From the NCBI GenBank assembly GCA_910592205.1, contig CAJVPJ010001113.1, forward strand, positions 1-12,191: a stretch of 12,191 nt of DNA, given 5' to 3'. Every line of letters begins with the position of its first letter. Within the stretch, counting starts at the first letter, position 1. The notes under the pieces were generated by a model, which was not told the origin of the DNA, ran no database searches, and was given only the letters and a program-made list of their open reading frames with translations. A program made the translations under genes and the position numbers. The DNA is from Paraglomus occultum (Eukaryota > Glomeromycota > Glomeromycetes > Paraglomerales > Paraglomeraceae). Below are positions 1-8,800 of the stretch, in pieces.

Positions 1-45
1 TCATACAAATTCTCATTAAGAATTCGTTTATACAAAATTGTATGA
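1..45. repeat. Nested inverted repeat at the left edge
   Basis: TCATACAA at 1-8 is matched by its reverse complement TTGTATGA at 38-45. Inside the left part, AATTCT (8-13) and AGAATT (19-24) form a second small hairpin with the loop CATTA. A separate GC hairpin follows, ACCCCG at 61-66 against CGGGGT at 78-83. The arms are perfect but short, and the left side is cut by the window, so this could be the end of a longer repeat or chance in AT-rich DNA. Confidence 0.4.
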
Positions 46-426
46 CACGGTAAAATATATACCCCGCCATTACTTTTCGGGGTGACTGTATGTCTATCAT
101 TTCCTCAAATGAGAAAAACTTTCATTGCGCTCCCCGGCGGCTTTTTACTAAAATGGATGCTAATCCCAACACAATAACAACCGCCTTAGAGGTAAGGTTC
201 TTATAACTATTGGATAGAGACGAGACCTCACCTGGCTATCTTTGGACGTAAATTAGTTATTGATCAAGTTGATCATTATGTTGAATACAATGAGTATCCG
301 CAGACATCTGTATTAGGTTATTTGACCAAAGCTTTCTATACAGAATTTTTGCGTTTAAAACTTTATATTTATAATGGACAGTAGTATTTATATTAGACAA
401 ATTCCGTGATAATAAATAGTAAAGGG

Positions 427-547
427 GCTGTACTGTAAAACTAATACGTAGTACAGGCCTTGAAAAGGTACAGTACAGCACTTATATTACGGTCTGTATT
501 GTACTAAAAGTTAGTACGTATTGATAATTGAAATAGTACAGTACAGA
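427..547. repeat. Tandem pair of related imperfect hairpins
   Basis: Two diverged copies of a unit of about 55 bases lie side by side. Each unit is itself a hairpin. In the first, GCTGTACTGTA (427-437) pairs perfectly with TACAGTACAGC (469-479). In the second, TCTGTATTGTACT (493-505) pairs with AGTACAGTACAGA (535-547) with one mismatch. The inner parts also match as direct repeats, with CTAATACGTAG in the first and TTAGTACGTAT in the second. The shape suggests two adjacent copies of a very small MITE or foldback element. No coding frame goes with it; the minus-strand open frame crossing it is not gene-like. Confidence 0.6.
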
Positions 548-789
548 ATTTCGAACAGAAGTTCAGGATACCGACCAGACGAAAATCACTAGAGGGTCAA
601 CAACAATGATGATTGGGCACTTTGACATGTGTGACAACATACAGCGGCACCCTTTACCTGTGTAACAACATTGAGAAATGATTGCGCAACTAATAGTATA
701 ACCCAATTAGTTTACGCTTTAAATTTTATTGCTCATTAATATTAACTAATACTCACTAATCCACATACTATAAATATATTTTGCAATAG

Positions 790-1543
790 TTTTTGTCGAT
801 CACATGGTAAAACATATGAAAAATCTATTTTTTCGAAAAGCTATATTGTATGTATCTACTATGTAAGCCACAACGATTTTTGTACCGTTTTGATTAGTCC
901 CGATAAAGAGACAGTATCCCATGTTACACTAATAAATTTCATAGATTGTCATATGTGTAACATGGATACTGCGGGAATGAGGGGCATTTCGGTTTTATAA
1001 ACAAAGATGGGAGATTTTTATTTGCGGAGGATGTTCGCGGAGTTAAAAGGGTCTTTGCGGCATGGCAGAGCCAAGAACAGGAATAATCCGTTATTTTGGG
1101 GGTTGGAAGTAGCCGAGAAAATTTTGTGTGGGGAGTGTTTAGAGGCAAGAAAAGGGAAAATGCCAGCAGAGCGGAGGAAAAAGTTTAAGCAGTATGGGAA
1201 ATTAGGGATGTTTAAGGATTAACTACCTCTCCCTAGGTATCTCTGGTCCTTGAGTCACTTCTGCCCCAACACTCTGTTGAGATTGACTTACAACAGTTCG
1301 GTTTTGAAGTGGGGGCGTAACTCTTGGAGCTGGCTGACTAGTATTTCGAAATTGTTGAGGAACTTGTTGCCTCTTTATCGAACTGCAGCTTCGGAACAGT
1401 AACGGGACTAAACATATCACCATTTTTCACGAAAAGTACAATCAATTATCTTCAAAAGGGTACAAAAATCGTTGTGGCTTACATAGTAGATACGTACAAT
1501 AGAGCTCTTCGAAAAAATAGATTTACTATGTGATCGACAAAAA
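790..1543. mobile_element. Inverted-repeat DNA element (Tc1/mariner-like remnant or MITE)
   Basis: Bases 790-902 and 1404-1543 are long inverted repeats. Over about 87 aligned bases next to the outer ends I count about four mismatches, plus a gap of roughly 9 bases (the left arm has an extra AACATATGA-like stretch). The match resumes at TTAGTCCCG (894-902) against CGGGACTAA (right arm from 1404) after about 30 extra bases in the right arm. Outside the right arm the sequence continues to TTTGTCCAGTGAGTGTA (about 1555-1571), which read inward is CACTCACTGGACAAA. This resembles Tc1/mariner termini, which insert at TA, so the true right end may be near 1570 and the left end near 750. The interior of about 500 bases is far too short for a full transposase and I see no DDE transposase in it, so it is non-autonomous or heavily deleted. 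The superfamily label is inference from the terminus only. Confidence 0.65.
1007..1222 (+). CDS. Short open frame inside the inverted-repeat element, not recognised
   Basis: This 71-codon open frame begins with ATG directly after an in-frame TAA and ends at TAA. Its product would be basic, rich in Arg and Lys, with a Cys-x2-Cys pair (LCGEC) in the middle and the lysine-rich stretch ERRKKFKQYGK near the C-terminus. The strand is G- and purine-rich, unlike the AT-rich flanks. It lies wholly between the arms of the 790-1543 element, so it may be cargo or a remnant of a gene picked up by the element. I do not recognise any family, and an open frame of this length can arise by chance. Confidence 0.2.
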   Translation: MGDFYLRRMFAELKGSLRHGRAKNRNNPLFWGLEVAEKILCGECLEARKGKMPAERRKKFKQYGKLGMFKD

Positions 1544-1713
1544 TCATGGTGACATTTGTCCAGTGAGTGTATGTACGTTTTTTGAACCTAGGGTACAATA
1601 GGATAGATTATGTAGCATAGCACCTATGTTCTAATCCTGTATCATGTTAAAACTAGCTTTAGCCCTCCTGGGTAGCTTGGCAATAAAGTTGTACTCAATT
1701 GAGTGTATGTATG

Positions 1714-1764
1714 TTTTACTATGTGATCGACAAACATTGCGGAGACTTTTGTCCAGTGAGTGTA
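1714..1764. repeat. Extra copy of the element's right end
   Basis: This stretch repeats, in the same orientation, about 50 bases of the right end of the neighbouring element (about 1522-1571). Both contain ACTATGTGATCGACAAA and then TTGTCCAGTGAGTGTA, with a few differences between. Just before it, ACTCAATTGAGT (1693-1704) is a 12-base palindrome, followed by GAGTGTATGTATG, which again resembles the outer end of the first copy. It is best read as a second, truncated insertion of the same family next to or inside the first. Confidence 0.6.
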
Positions 1765-2709
1765 CCTTTTGCTTACGCTCCGTTCGTAAACCCAATATAT
1801 TTTTCTGTAATAATTCTACCTGCCAATTTTCGCGTTGTGAAATACACGCTTTTCAATAAAAGAAATATTGGAGCGTAGTCACAGCTATAACAACGCTGGC
1901 ACACCCAAATGCAGATAGTCTGCCTTGCTTTTCTATCTATAGTTCAATACTACTAAGTATTAAAACCGTCGGTAGTCCTTCGACTGACGCTTAATATGGA
2001 ATAAATAGTTGTATGTTATTTTAATGTACTGATATCAATCAACTTAGAAAGGTGGACGGTTGGTCAATGACCAAAGTTGCTCGCCGTGTGGGAATTACCA
2101 GGGAATTATTCTTCTATCAGAAAAGTATACTAAATGCAAGAAAGGATCATTCATATTAACTATACCCTACGTCAGCTAATATTACCTTTCAACGTTGATG
2201 TTTCTACATCTGCCAAATCCATTGACCACTATCTCCTGACAAACTTTTTTTCACAATATGAGAGTAAGGTCATATTTATCTCGAGTATTTCTGCGCAGCT
2301 TCAGTGGTATCATATGATCCCTTTGCTTGTTAATATTTCTTTCTAATAATGAGTAGTCGTTCCCTGATTAAATACATTGATAGAGCATAAACCACTAATC
2401 CTCTATCAATTAAGGATATTTGGCTCCTGTCTCTCGAACGTCCTGGTTGACAATATCGACTATTTCTTCAAGTAATCAGATAGGTCGCATGACTCGAGGT
2501 CGACACAAACCCAACTGCTAAGCTACAATATTAGTTAAAAGTCCTGCCAATAGAATAACGATAGTAATAAACTTAAAATATTTGGCATTAATTTTTTCCA
2601 CACCATATACATCGTTGATCATTGACATTTTAGTAACGATGTACCTGTCCTGGTAACGTGAAAAAGGACAGTTTTTGGCCTCGGATACGTGCGCTGTAGT
2701 CTTTGCTCG
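1765..2709. other. Intergenic stretch with no recognised gene
   Basis: No coding region that I can support lies here. The open frames of about 70 codons at 1644-1859 and 2134-2346 have no recognisable motifs and read like chance frames in AT-rich DNA. One perfect short palindrome, TTGGTCAATGACCAA, lies at 2060-2074. The last 100-200 bases presumably include the promoter and 5' untranslated region of the gamma-adaptin gene, but I see no clear TATA box. Confidence 0.5.
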
Positions 2710-5700
2710 ATGCCCTATTATCGTCTGAAGGGTATGCATCATTCCTGATCTCATACTTCAAGCTTCATTTCAGTCCATTTATTGTACAAGTACTTTAAGA
2801 GACTAACAATTCACACTTTTATTTACGTAATATTTGTAAGATCTAATAAAGGCCATACGTGCCTGTAAGACCGCTGCTGATGAACGAGCCGTAATTCAAA
2901 AAGAGTCCGCTGCAATTCGTACCAGTTTTCGTGAAGATAATAATGAAAGCAGATACGCCAATGTGGCTAAATTGTTGTATATCCATATGTTGAGCTATCC
3001 TGCTCATTTCGGTCAAATCGAATGTTTAAAGCTCGTTGCTTCCAGTCGATTTGCGGATAAAAGGCTGGGATATTTGGGCATTATGCTTCTACTCGATGAA
3101 AACCAGGAAGTCTTGACGCTGGTTACGAATTCGTTGAAAAAGTAAGTTTTAAAGTGGGATGAAACCACCTCATATAACGTGTTTAGAATGGTTGCAATTT
3201 GACGTGTCATGTTTTATACTTGATGAGAAAAATAATTTGTGGGAACGTCTTCTTTGTATTGGAAATGCGCAGTGATATGAATCACTCGAATATGTACATA
3301 GTAGGGCTTGCATTATGTACGCTTGGAAATATTTCATCACCAGAGATGGCCCGTGATCTATGCGCAGAAGTGGAAAAGCTACTCGGTAGTTCGAACACTT
3401 ATATACGGAAGAAGGTATACTTTTACATGAGCCTAATTATGTGTACAAGTCTAAACGTATCATCACAACTTATATTCGATCTTATTAGGCAGCATTGTGT
3501 GCTATGCGAATAGTTCGCAAAGTGCCCGAACTTCAGGAAAATTTTCTTTCTCGAGCTAAGGGACTTTTAAGCGACAGGAATCACGGCGTTCTGCTTGCTG
3601 GAGTTACGCTCATTACTGAGCTATGTAGTCAAAATACCGAGGCTTTGCAGACATTCAGAAAAGCAGTTCCTTTACTGGTTAAACATTTAAAGAGTTTGGT
3701 ATCGGCCGGATATGCGCCCGAACACGATGTGACCGGGATTACGGATCCATTTTTACAAGTTAAAATTTTAAGGCTTTTGCGAATACTTGGCAAGGGTGAT
3801 GTCGAAGCGAGCGAAACCATGAATGATATACTTGCACAGGTTGGTATGGTTTTGTGTAGTCCCAACAAGCGATGGTTTCTGGTAAAGTAATGGTCTTTTT
3901 TTTTTCAAGGTTGCAACCAGCACTGAATCATCCAAGAATGTGGGTAATGCAATATTATACGAAACTGTGCTAACTATTATGGAAATTCAATCTGAAAGCG
4001 GTTTACGCGTGCTGGCAATCAACATTCTCGGCAAATTTTTGACTAATCGTGATAATAATATAAGGTGCTTATGACTGATTCTCAACAAAATTTGTTCTAT
4101 TATACATCTTTTACTAAAACGGTTTACTCTACAGATACGTAGCATTGACAACTCTCAACAAAACGGTAACAATTGATATGAATGCCGTTCAACGTCATCG
4201 CAATATCATCCTAGACTGCTTACGTGACGGTGACATTTCCATACGTCGTCGTGCATTGGAGCTGTCATTTGCGCTAATTAACGAATCAAATGTGAGAGTA
4301 CTGACCAGGGAGTTACTGGCCTTTCTGGAGATTGCAGATAATGAATTCAAACAAGGAATGACTACAAAAATCTGTATAGCAGCCGAAAGGTATGTTAATT
4401 CGGAAACCATCCAAGAATAATGCGGGTTTGCGTACTTCTAGTTATTCTAATGATGGTGCTTCCTTGTTGTGTTTAAAAAGTATTATTCATTGTGTATTTG
4501 CAAGCGCCAAGTCACTGACGCATTACAATTGGTTGTTTATATGTTAGGTTTGCACCTAACAAGCGATGGCATATTGATACTGTGCTAAGGGTATTAAAGC
4601 TGGTAAGTCTGGTAAATTTCAAAGGTTTTATTGTTAACATTTTTCTGACTAGTTGATTCCTGGTAAACTTGGGTAGGCTGGAAATTATGTCCGCGAAGAG
4701 ATTTTATCGAATTTCATTCGGCTGATCGCACAAACAACAGAGTTAAATGCATATACGGTTCAAAAATTATATGCAGCATTGAGAGAGGATATCTCTCAGG
4801 TAAACAATCGTCATTGTTTGTATTAAGTCGTTTCATACCATCATGCATGATATTAATCCAAGTAATTCGATCATAGGAATCTCTGACCTTGGCTGGTTTA
4901 TGGGCAATTGGCGAGTACGGTGATATACTCATAAGTGGTGGTAGTTTCGAAGAGGAAGAACTAGTGAAAGAGGTCCGTTAGATTTTGCATTTACGTGTTC
5001 ATGGACCAATTCTAAAGCTTAATTAATAATTCATAGGTTACCGAAAATGAAGTAGCCGAATTAATAGAAACTATCTTAGCCGGGCCGTATGCCAATCAAG
5101 TGATACGCGAGTATGCGTTGACAGCCCTTATGAAGCTTACTGCTCGTTTTGCTGACCCTAACGTTATCCGACGTGTCCGAGCAATTATTGAACAGTACAA
5201 TGCAAGTATTGAAGTTGAAATACAGCAGAGGGCGGTAGAATACGAGAATTTGTTCCAATTTGATGCAATAAGACCGTCTGTACTGGATAGAATGCCAATA
5301 CCTGAGGTTAAGGAAGAAACTAATAGGCCAAGTATGAGATTTCGTTTGTTGGCTTGATAAAGAATTTTTATCATGTAATAAGAAGCTTAATTTGATTTTA
5401 CTATTATCTGTTCAGCTTACGATGAAGATACTACGATTAAACCAAGAGCAAGGACGCACGTAAGTGTTATCTCTCAATATCGTATATTCCCCTTATAGTA
5501 GCATATCGTTTATTCACTTTCTTTTCCGACAGGACTTGCTTGATTTGGACAGCGACGAACCTATTGTGTCTACACCAGGCCAACCGAGCATTGTCAACAC
5601 TGGAAGGAAAGAAATCGACTTGTTGGCTGATATTTTTGGCGAGACCTCCATTAACACTTCAGCACCTGCTCGAACCACAACTGCTGCTACACCAATCCCC

Positions 5701-6561
5701 AATACCAAAGACGATATTATGAATTTATTTAACACGGTACAACCCACAGTGCCGACAACTTCAGCTCCTTTGAATAATTTAGGATTGGACAGTCTTGGAT
5801 TAGGAGGATTGAATACTAGTGGCAGCGGTGGGCAACCGTTCGTACCGACACAACCATTCACAACAATGCAGGCTGATATCTTGCAAGCAACCCCTGTGCA
5901 ACAAATGCTAGTTCCGACCGACATTAATAATATGTTTCCCATTAATCAGGCCGTTGCCCAGTCTGGTGAGTGTCATGTTTTACACTTTATTAAAAGGGAA
6001 CTTGTAATTAACTAGTGATCGCTTGTTCAGGCATCTACGTTGCGTTCGATAAAGATGGGTTCAATATGTCCTTACAACCGGCTAAAGATACCAATAACCC
6101 GAATATCCTTAATATTAATGTTATATTTAAAAATACCGGTGTTGGGGCTGTTGTTGAGAACCTACTACTAAAAGTTGCAATTCCAAAGGTAGGAATTTTC
6201 ATGGAATTCGGAAAGCCCGAATACTTTGCTGCTGGTTGATCACTAATATTGTATATTCTCTTTCACGCAGACTCAAAAACTACAGATGGAGGCGCCCTCC
6301 TCGACAACAATTACTCCTGGCGGAACGGCGACGCAACTTGTTCGCATTGCTAATCCGCAAAAGGTATAAGATTGACACAATTCTGTTTGTTTTGATTGTT
6401 TCCTCGTTTATTGGGGTCATCATCTCCAAACCAAGATATTGATTTCTTCGTTTTTATAGACCAATATCAGACTTCGATTAAGGTTATCTTACGAGACTGC
6501 GACGGGTGTCAAAGTGGACGAAATGATGGAGTTCAGTGATTTCCCTCAAGAACTGTGGTAA
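2710..6561 (+). CDS. APL4: AP-1 clathrin adaptor complex, gamma subunit (15 exons)
   Basis: Gamma-adaptin is the large subunit of the AP-1 complex, which links clathrin to cargo on trans-Golgi and endosome membranes. I join exons 2710-2731, 2841-3141, 3273-3414, 3489-3839, 3910-4064, 4135-4389, 4548-4602, 4677-4799, 4877-4972, 5037-5331, 5416-5459, 5533-5965, 6031-6188, 6271-6363 and 6460-6561. This gives 2625 bases, 874 residues, one frame, ending in TAA. All introns are GT..AG, 64-158 bases. The start is the 22-base exon reading MPYYRLK, joined to [10 protein letters not shown], the usual gamma N-terminus. The trunk (about 1-595) is the helical solenoid, with family signatures [36 protein letters not shown] and [13 protein letters not shown]. 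The hinge (about 596-757) has a clathrin box, LLDLD, at 615-619. The ear (about 758-874) ends in DFPQELW, like the animal NFPPQSW. The length fits the family (about 820-870). Donors GTTGGT, GTGCTT and GTCCGT are weak, but each gives the frame homology demands. The gamma identity is firm; the exact ends of exons 10 and 11 in the poorly conserved hinge are less sure. Confidence 0.95.
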
Positions 6562-6658
6562 TTGGGAGCTTGGGATTGGACATAATCGGGTAGTATTGAT
6601 AAAATATAGTAAAAAGTAGAATCGTATTTCTTTTGATACCTTAAAGTTAATTTAACTC

Positions 6659-6664
6659 AATAAA
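6659..6664 (+). terminator. APL4: Candidate poly(A) signal of the gamma-adaptin gene
   Basis: AATAAA lies 98 bases after the TAA stop codon, within an AT-rich stretch. This is a plausible distance for cleavage and polyadenylation. It is the first canonical hexamer after the stop. Confidence 0.45.
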
Positions 6665-7011
6665 TAGATATCAAAAATGCAACATGTTTGATTAAAACGA
6701 TTGGTCGTTTAGTGTGTATTACGTCGCCTATTTGAATTTAATGCCCAGATCGATCACTAATTGAAGACCAACATCATTTTAACATGAACGACGCGTACCA
6801 CATTGTATTATCCATGAGAGTTACGATTAATAAAATTTTGAAGAAGGCTCTCACGCATCAGCACAAATTAAAATTCTTCTCATCAGATCCTTGTTTTCGC
6901 ATCCCTGTTGCCATTAGGCACACATTAAATTTATTAGAAAAAAAAAGTAAGGGAATCCTTTATTGGCGTTCAAGAATGTTTTTAATCAAATGAATATCTG
7001 GTATTTCCTGA
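6665..7011. other. Intergenic stretch with no recognised gene
   Basis: I see nothing that I can support as a gene here. An open frame of 69 codons at 6784-6993 on the plus strand has no motif, and an A9 run (from 6939) forms part of it. It is most likely chance. Confidence 0.45.
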
Positions 7012-7130
7012 TTAATTTTCTCGGTCCCGCACCATCTTTGCGGCGTCACGTTCGCAGGCGTTGCCTACGACCTCGCCAAATCCAATTTGAAACTCGATAC
7101 TCTTAACCGCATCGTGCTCGCAACCAGTAG

Positions 7131-7343
7131 CATTCGGTCAGAATTTTCGACTCGCTGAGCGTAGAAAATGGTTTCCTTTTTCAATTGCGACTACGTGCGC
7201 GTGACGGAATTACGTTATACAATCTTTATGACTTGAAGATGTTTTGTAGAGTAAACATTATGAATGCGCCGCGTCCTTTTATACTACCTCGTGTCATCAA
7301 CATTATTCATCGAGTACAAAAATACCGTGAATTACGTCGGTAG
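7131..7343 (+). pseudogene. Open segment resembling an isolated exon or gene relic
   Basis: One frame stays open for 70 codons, from just after a TAG at 7128-7130 to a TAG at the end. It is less AT-rich than its surroundings and reads like protein, with charged and hydrophobic residues mixed evenly, for example RDGITLYNLYDLKMF and ending HRVQKYRELRR. The first ATG is internal (7239), so it cannot stand alone as a normal gene. An acceptor-like AG precedes it (7126-7127, or 7129-7130). On the minus strand 7012-7137 is also open, and reads GFGEVVGNACERDAAKMVRD, which is also protein-like. I recognise neither. Either could be a relic exon; both could be chance in a less AT-rich patch. Confidence 0.25.
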
Positions 7344-7607
7344 TCTATCGGTTGGGGTTTTATACGAAAGCAACTAACTATCTTTAATGTCGCTCAGTCA
7401 ATCGTGAGACAAGAATACGATCGACCTTATCCGTTATACGAAATAGTTACAGTAGCGAGCATGTAAAACACACGTCAATTTCGCAAATGATATCCACAGG
7501 TTCGTCCTTAAACAAATTGTATTACAACAATTACATATTCCTTGTTCTGCAAGATCAAACCGAGAACACAAAAATTTGTTCTCAAATAATTCAGATTTTC
7601 TGTGTCC

Positions 7608-8258
7608 ATGCTAGTTCAATCACTAGTATACCTAAATATTCGAAAAGTGGAAAACCGCATAACCGCGGAATTGTCTGCCATCAAATTGCTACAAAAAATC
7701 AACAATCTCGACCGCAATATAGGCTTAATGGGCTACGAAGTTCGCGACATCAAAAATGTTGTTGGAAGTCGCGACAGTAATTCCACTGATGACACCAGTT
7801 TCCCTCCCATGCAGTCGCGTTAGGTCCAAGCCTTTTATCTTGTATTTAGGCATTTTTACGAGTATAACATTCAAGCTTGATTTATTAAAGGTTGCAAATT
7901 GAAACAGGTTATTGAGAAAACAAGCAATTGTTAGCAATATTTCGCAGTCCTCACTGCCGACTTCCCAATCATCGAAGACAGCTATTCAAAATAATAAAAT
8001 TCAGTAATAGTTCCATCGGCTCGACACCCCATACCAGCCGGGTAAGGGAGCATTCATCCAAACTCTTTCCAAGTGGTCGTAACAGACTAACTATATTATC
8101 CCAATCAAATACTCGACCATAACAATCAAGAAAAGCAATCCATCATGTTCCCCGATGATAATAATACTACTCATGCAGAATCCCGAAACGAAAGCACAAA
8201 CCGGGAAGTTATTCGATGCTATTATTGTTTTGGGGATACAAGGTTTCGATCCCGTTAG
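7608..8258 (+). pseudogene. Staggered coding-like segments, possibly a broken gag-like gene
   Basis: Four open pieces follow each other, each moved by one frame. From ATG at 7608 the first is coiled-coil-like (ENRITAELSAIKLLQKINNL) and ends at TAG 7821-7823. The second, from about 7909, is Ser/Gln-rich and starts just after an acceptor-like AACAG. The third, to 8122, is Ser/Arg-rich. The fourth holds ATG at 8145 and ends REVIRCYYCFGDTRFRSR, where CYYCxG resembles the first half of a CCHC zinc knuckle as found in retrotransposon gag proteins. The shifts could be introns or frameshifts. I found only one convincing acceptor and no good donor, so I favour a decayed gene. No reverse transcriptase or integrase follows. 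The gag idea is weak and rests on the half knuckle plus the coiled coil. Confidence 0.25.
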
Positions 8259-8336
8259 CGCTCAATAATAAAAGAAGTTCCAATCCATTAAGGGAACGGG
8301 GGGCTGGTGTGCAAAATGCCAAGGTGTAGGTAGGCC

Positions 8337-8398
8337 TTAGGAGTATTTTATTTACACGAAATGTAATAATTTTCATTATAAATTTACATTACTCCTAA
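8337..8398. repeat. AT-rich hairpin of 62 bases
   Basis: TTAGGAGTA (8337-8345) pairs perfectly with TACTCCTAA (8390-8398). Inside it, AATGTAA and TTACATT pair again around an AT-rich centre. This looks like a very small foldback element or a structured intergenic sequence. There is no coding frame. Confidence 0.5.
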
Positions 8399-8702
8399 TA
8401 CTAAGTAATTTCTTTTTGCCGAATAAGTAAACCTGTGTGCTACGCAAAAGTTGCGCATGCGACACAAAATTGCAAAGCTTGCTAACTGGCTGAAAACGCT
8501 GCTGATGACAGCATATGATCTTCTGATATTCTCACGGTTGATTAGCAGCCGAAATTGGGTAACTTTCCTTTCTGGTAAGCAAATTGTGTTTTTCTATCTC
8601 GGTACAACCAATGGGGCTCTAAATTGATACTGAAAAGGTTATAATGACGACTCCTGCGGGGTAGTTTGCTTCAACCCCCAAAACTCGAATCTTGACCCCC
8701 TC

Positions 8703-8764
8703 AAATCGATCGATGATAATGGTTGGTGGCTTTAAAAATTACCAACCCACCCCTAAATCGATCG
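8703..8764. promoter_or_regulatory. Symmetric repeat cluster upstream of the nuclease-like gene
   Basis: AAATCGATCG occurs twice, at 8703-8712 and 8755-8764. Between them GGTTGGT (8721-8727) and ACCAACC (8741-8747) form a perfect inverted repeat around TTTAAAAATT. The cluster ends 36 bases before the chosen ATG at 8801, so it lies in the proximal promoter or 5' untranslated region. The symmetry suggests a binding site or hairpin, but the function is inference. The rest of 8399-8800 shows nothing that I can support. Confidence 0.35.
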
Positions 8765-8800
8765 TCAAAATTGGTTGAAGCAGGTGCCTTTTTTGTCATC

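Noticed and set aside
257-481. 74-codon minus-strand open frame
   Set aside because: It runs through the first hairpin unit and has no family features; the repeat structure explains the sequence better.
2518-2754. 78-codon minus-strand open frame with a hydrophobic C-terminus
   Set aside because: It overlaps the first exon of gamma-adaptin antisense, has no recognised motif, and fits chance in AT-rich DNA.
3199-3513. Gamma-adaptin read as a run of short separate proteins
   Set aside because: The ends of these frames lie in introns; joined exons give one continuous 874-residue protein with the full family order.
5514-5942. 142-codon open frame on the minus strand
   Set aside because: It is exactly antisense to the hinge exon of gamma-adaptin, whose frame is supported by splicing and by the clathrin box.
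8232-8260. tRNA B-box-like GGTTTCGATCCC
   Set aside because: No matching acceptor stem or D-arm is found upstream at the right distance, and the bases lie in the open frame ending at 8258.
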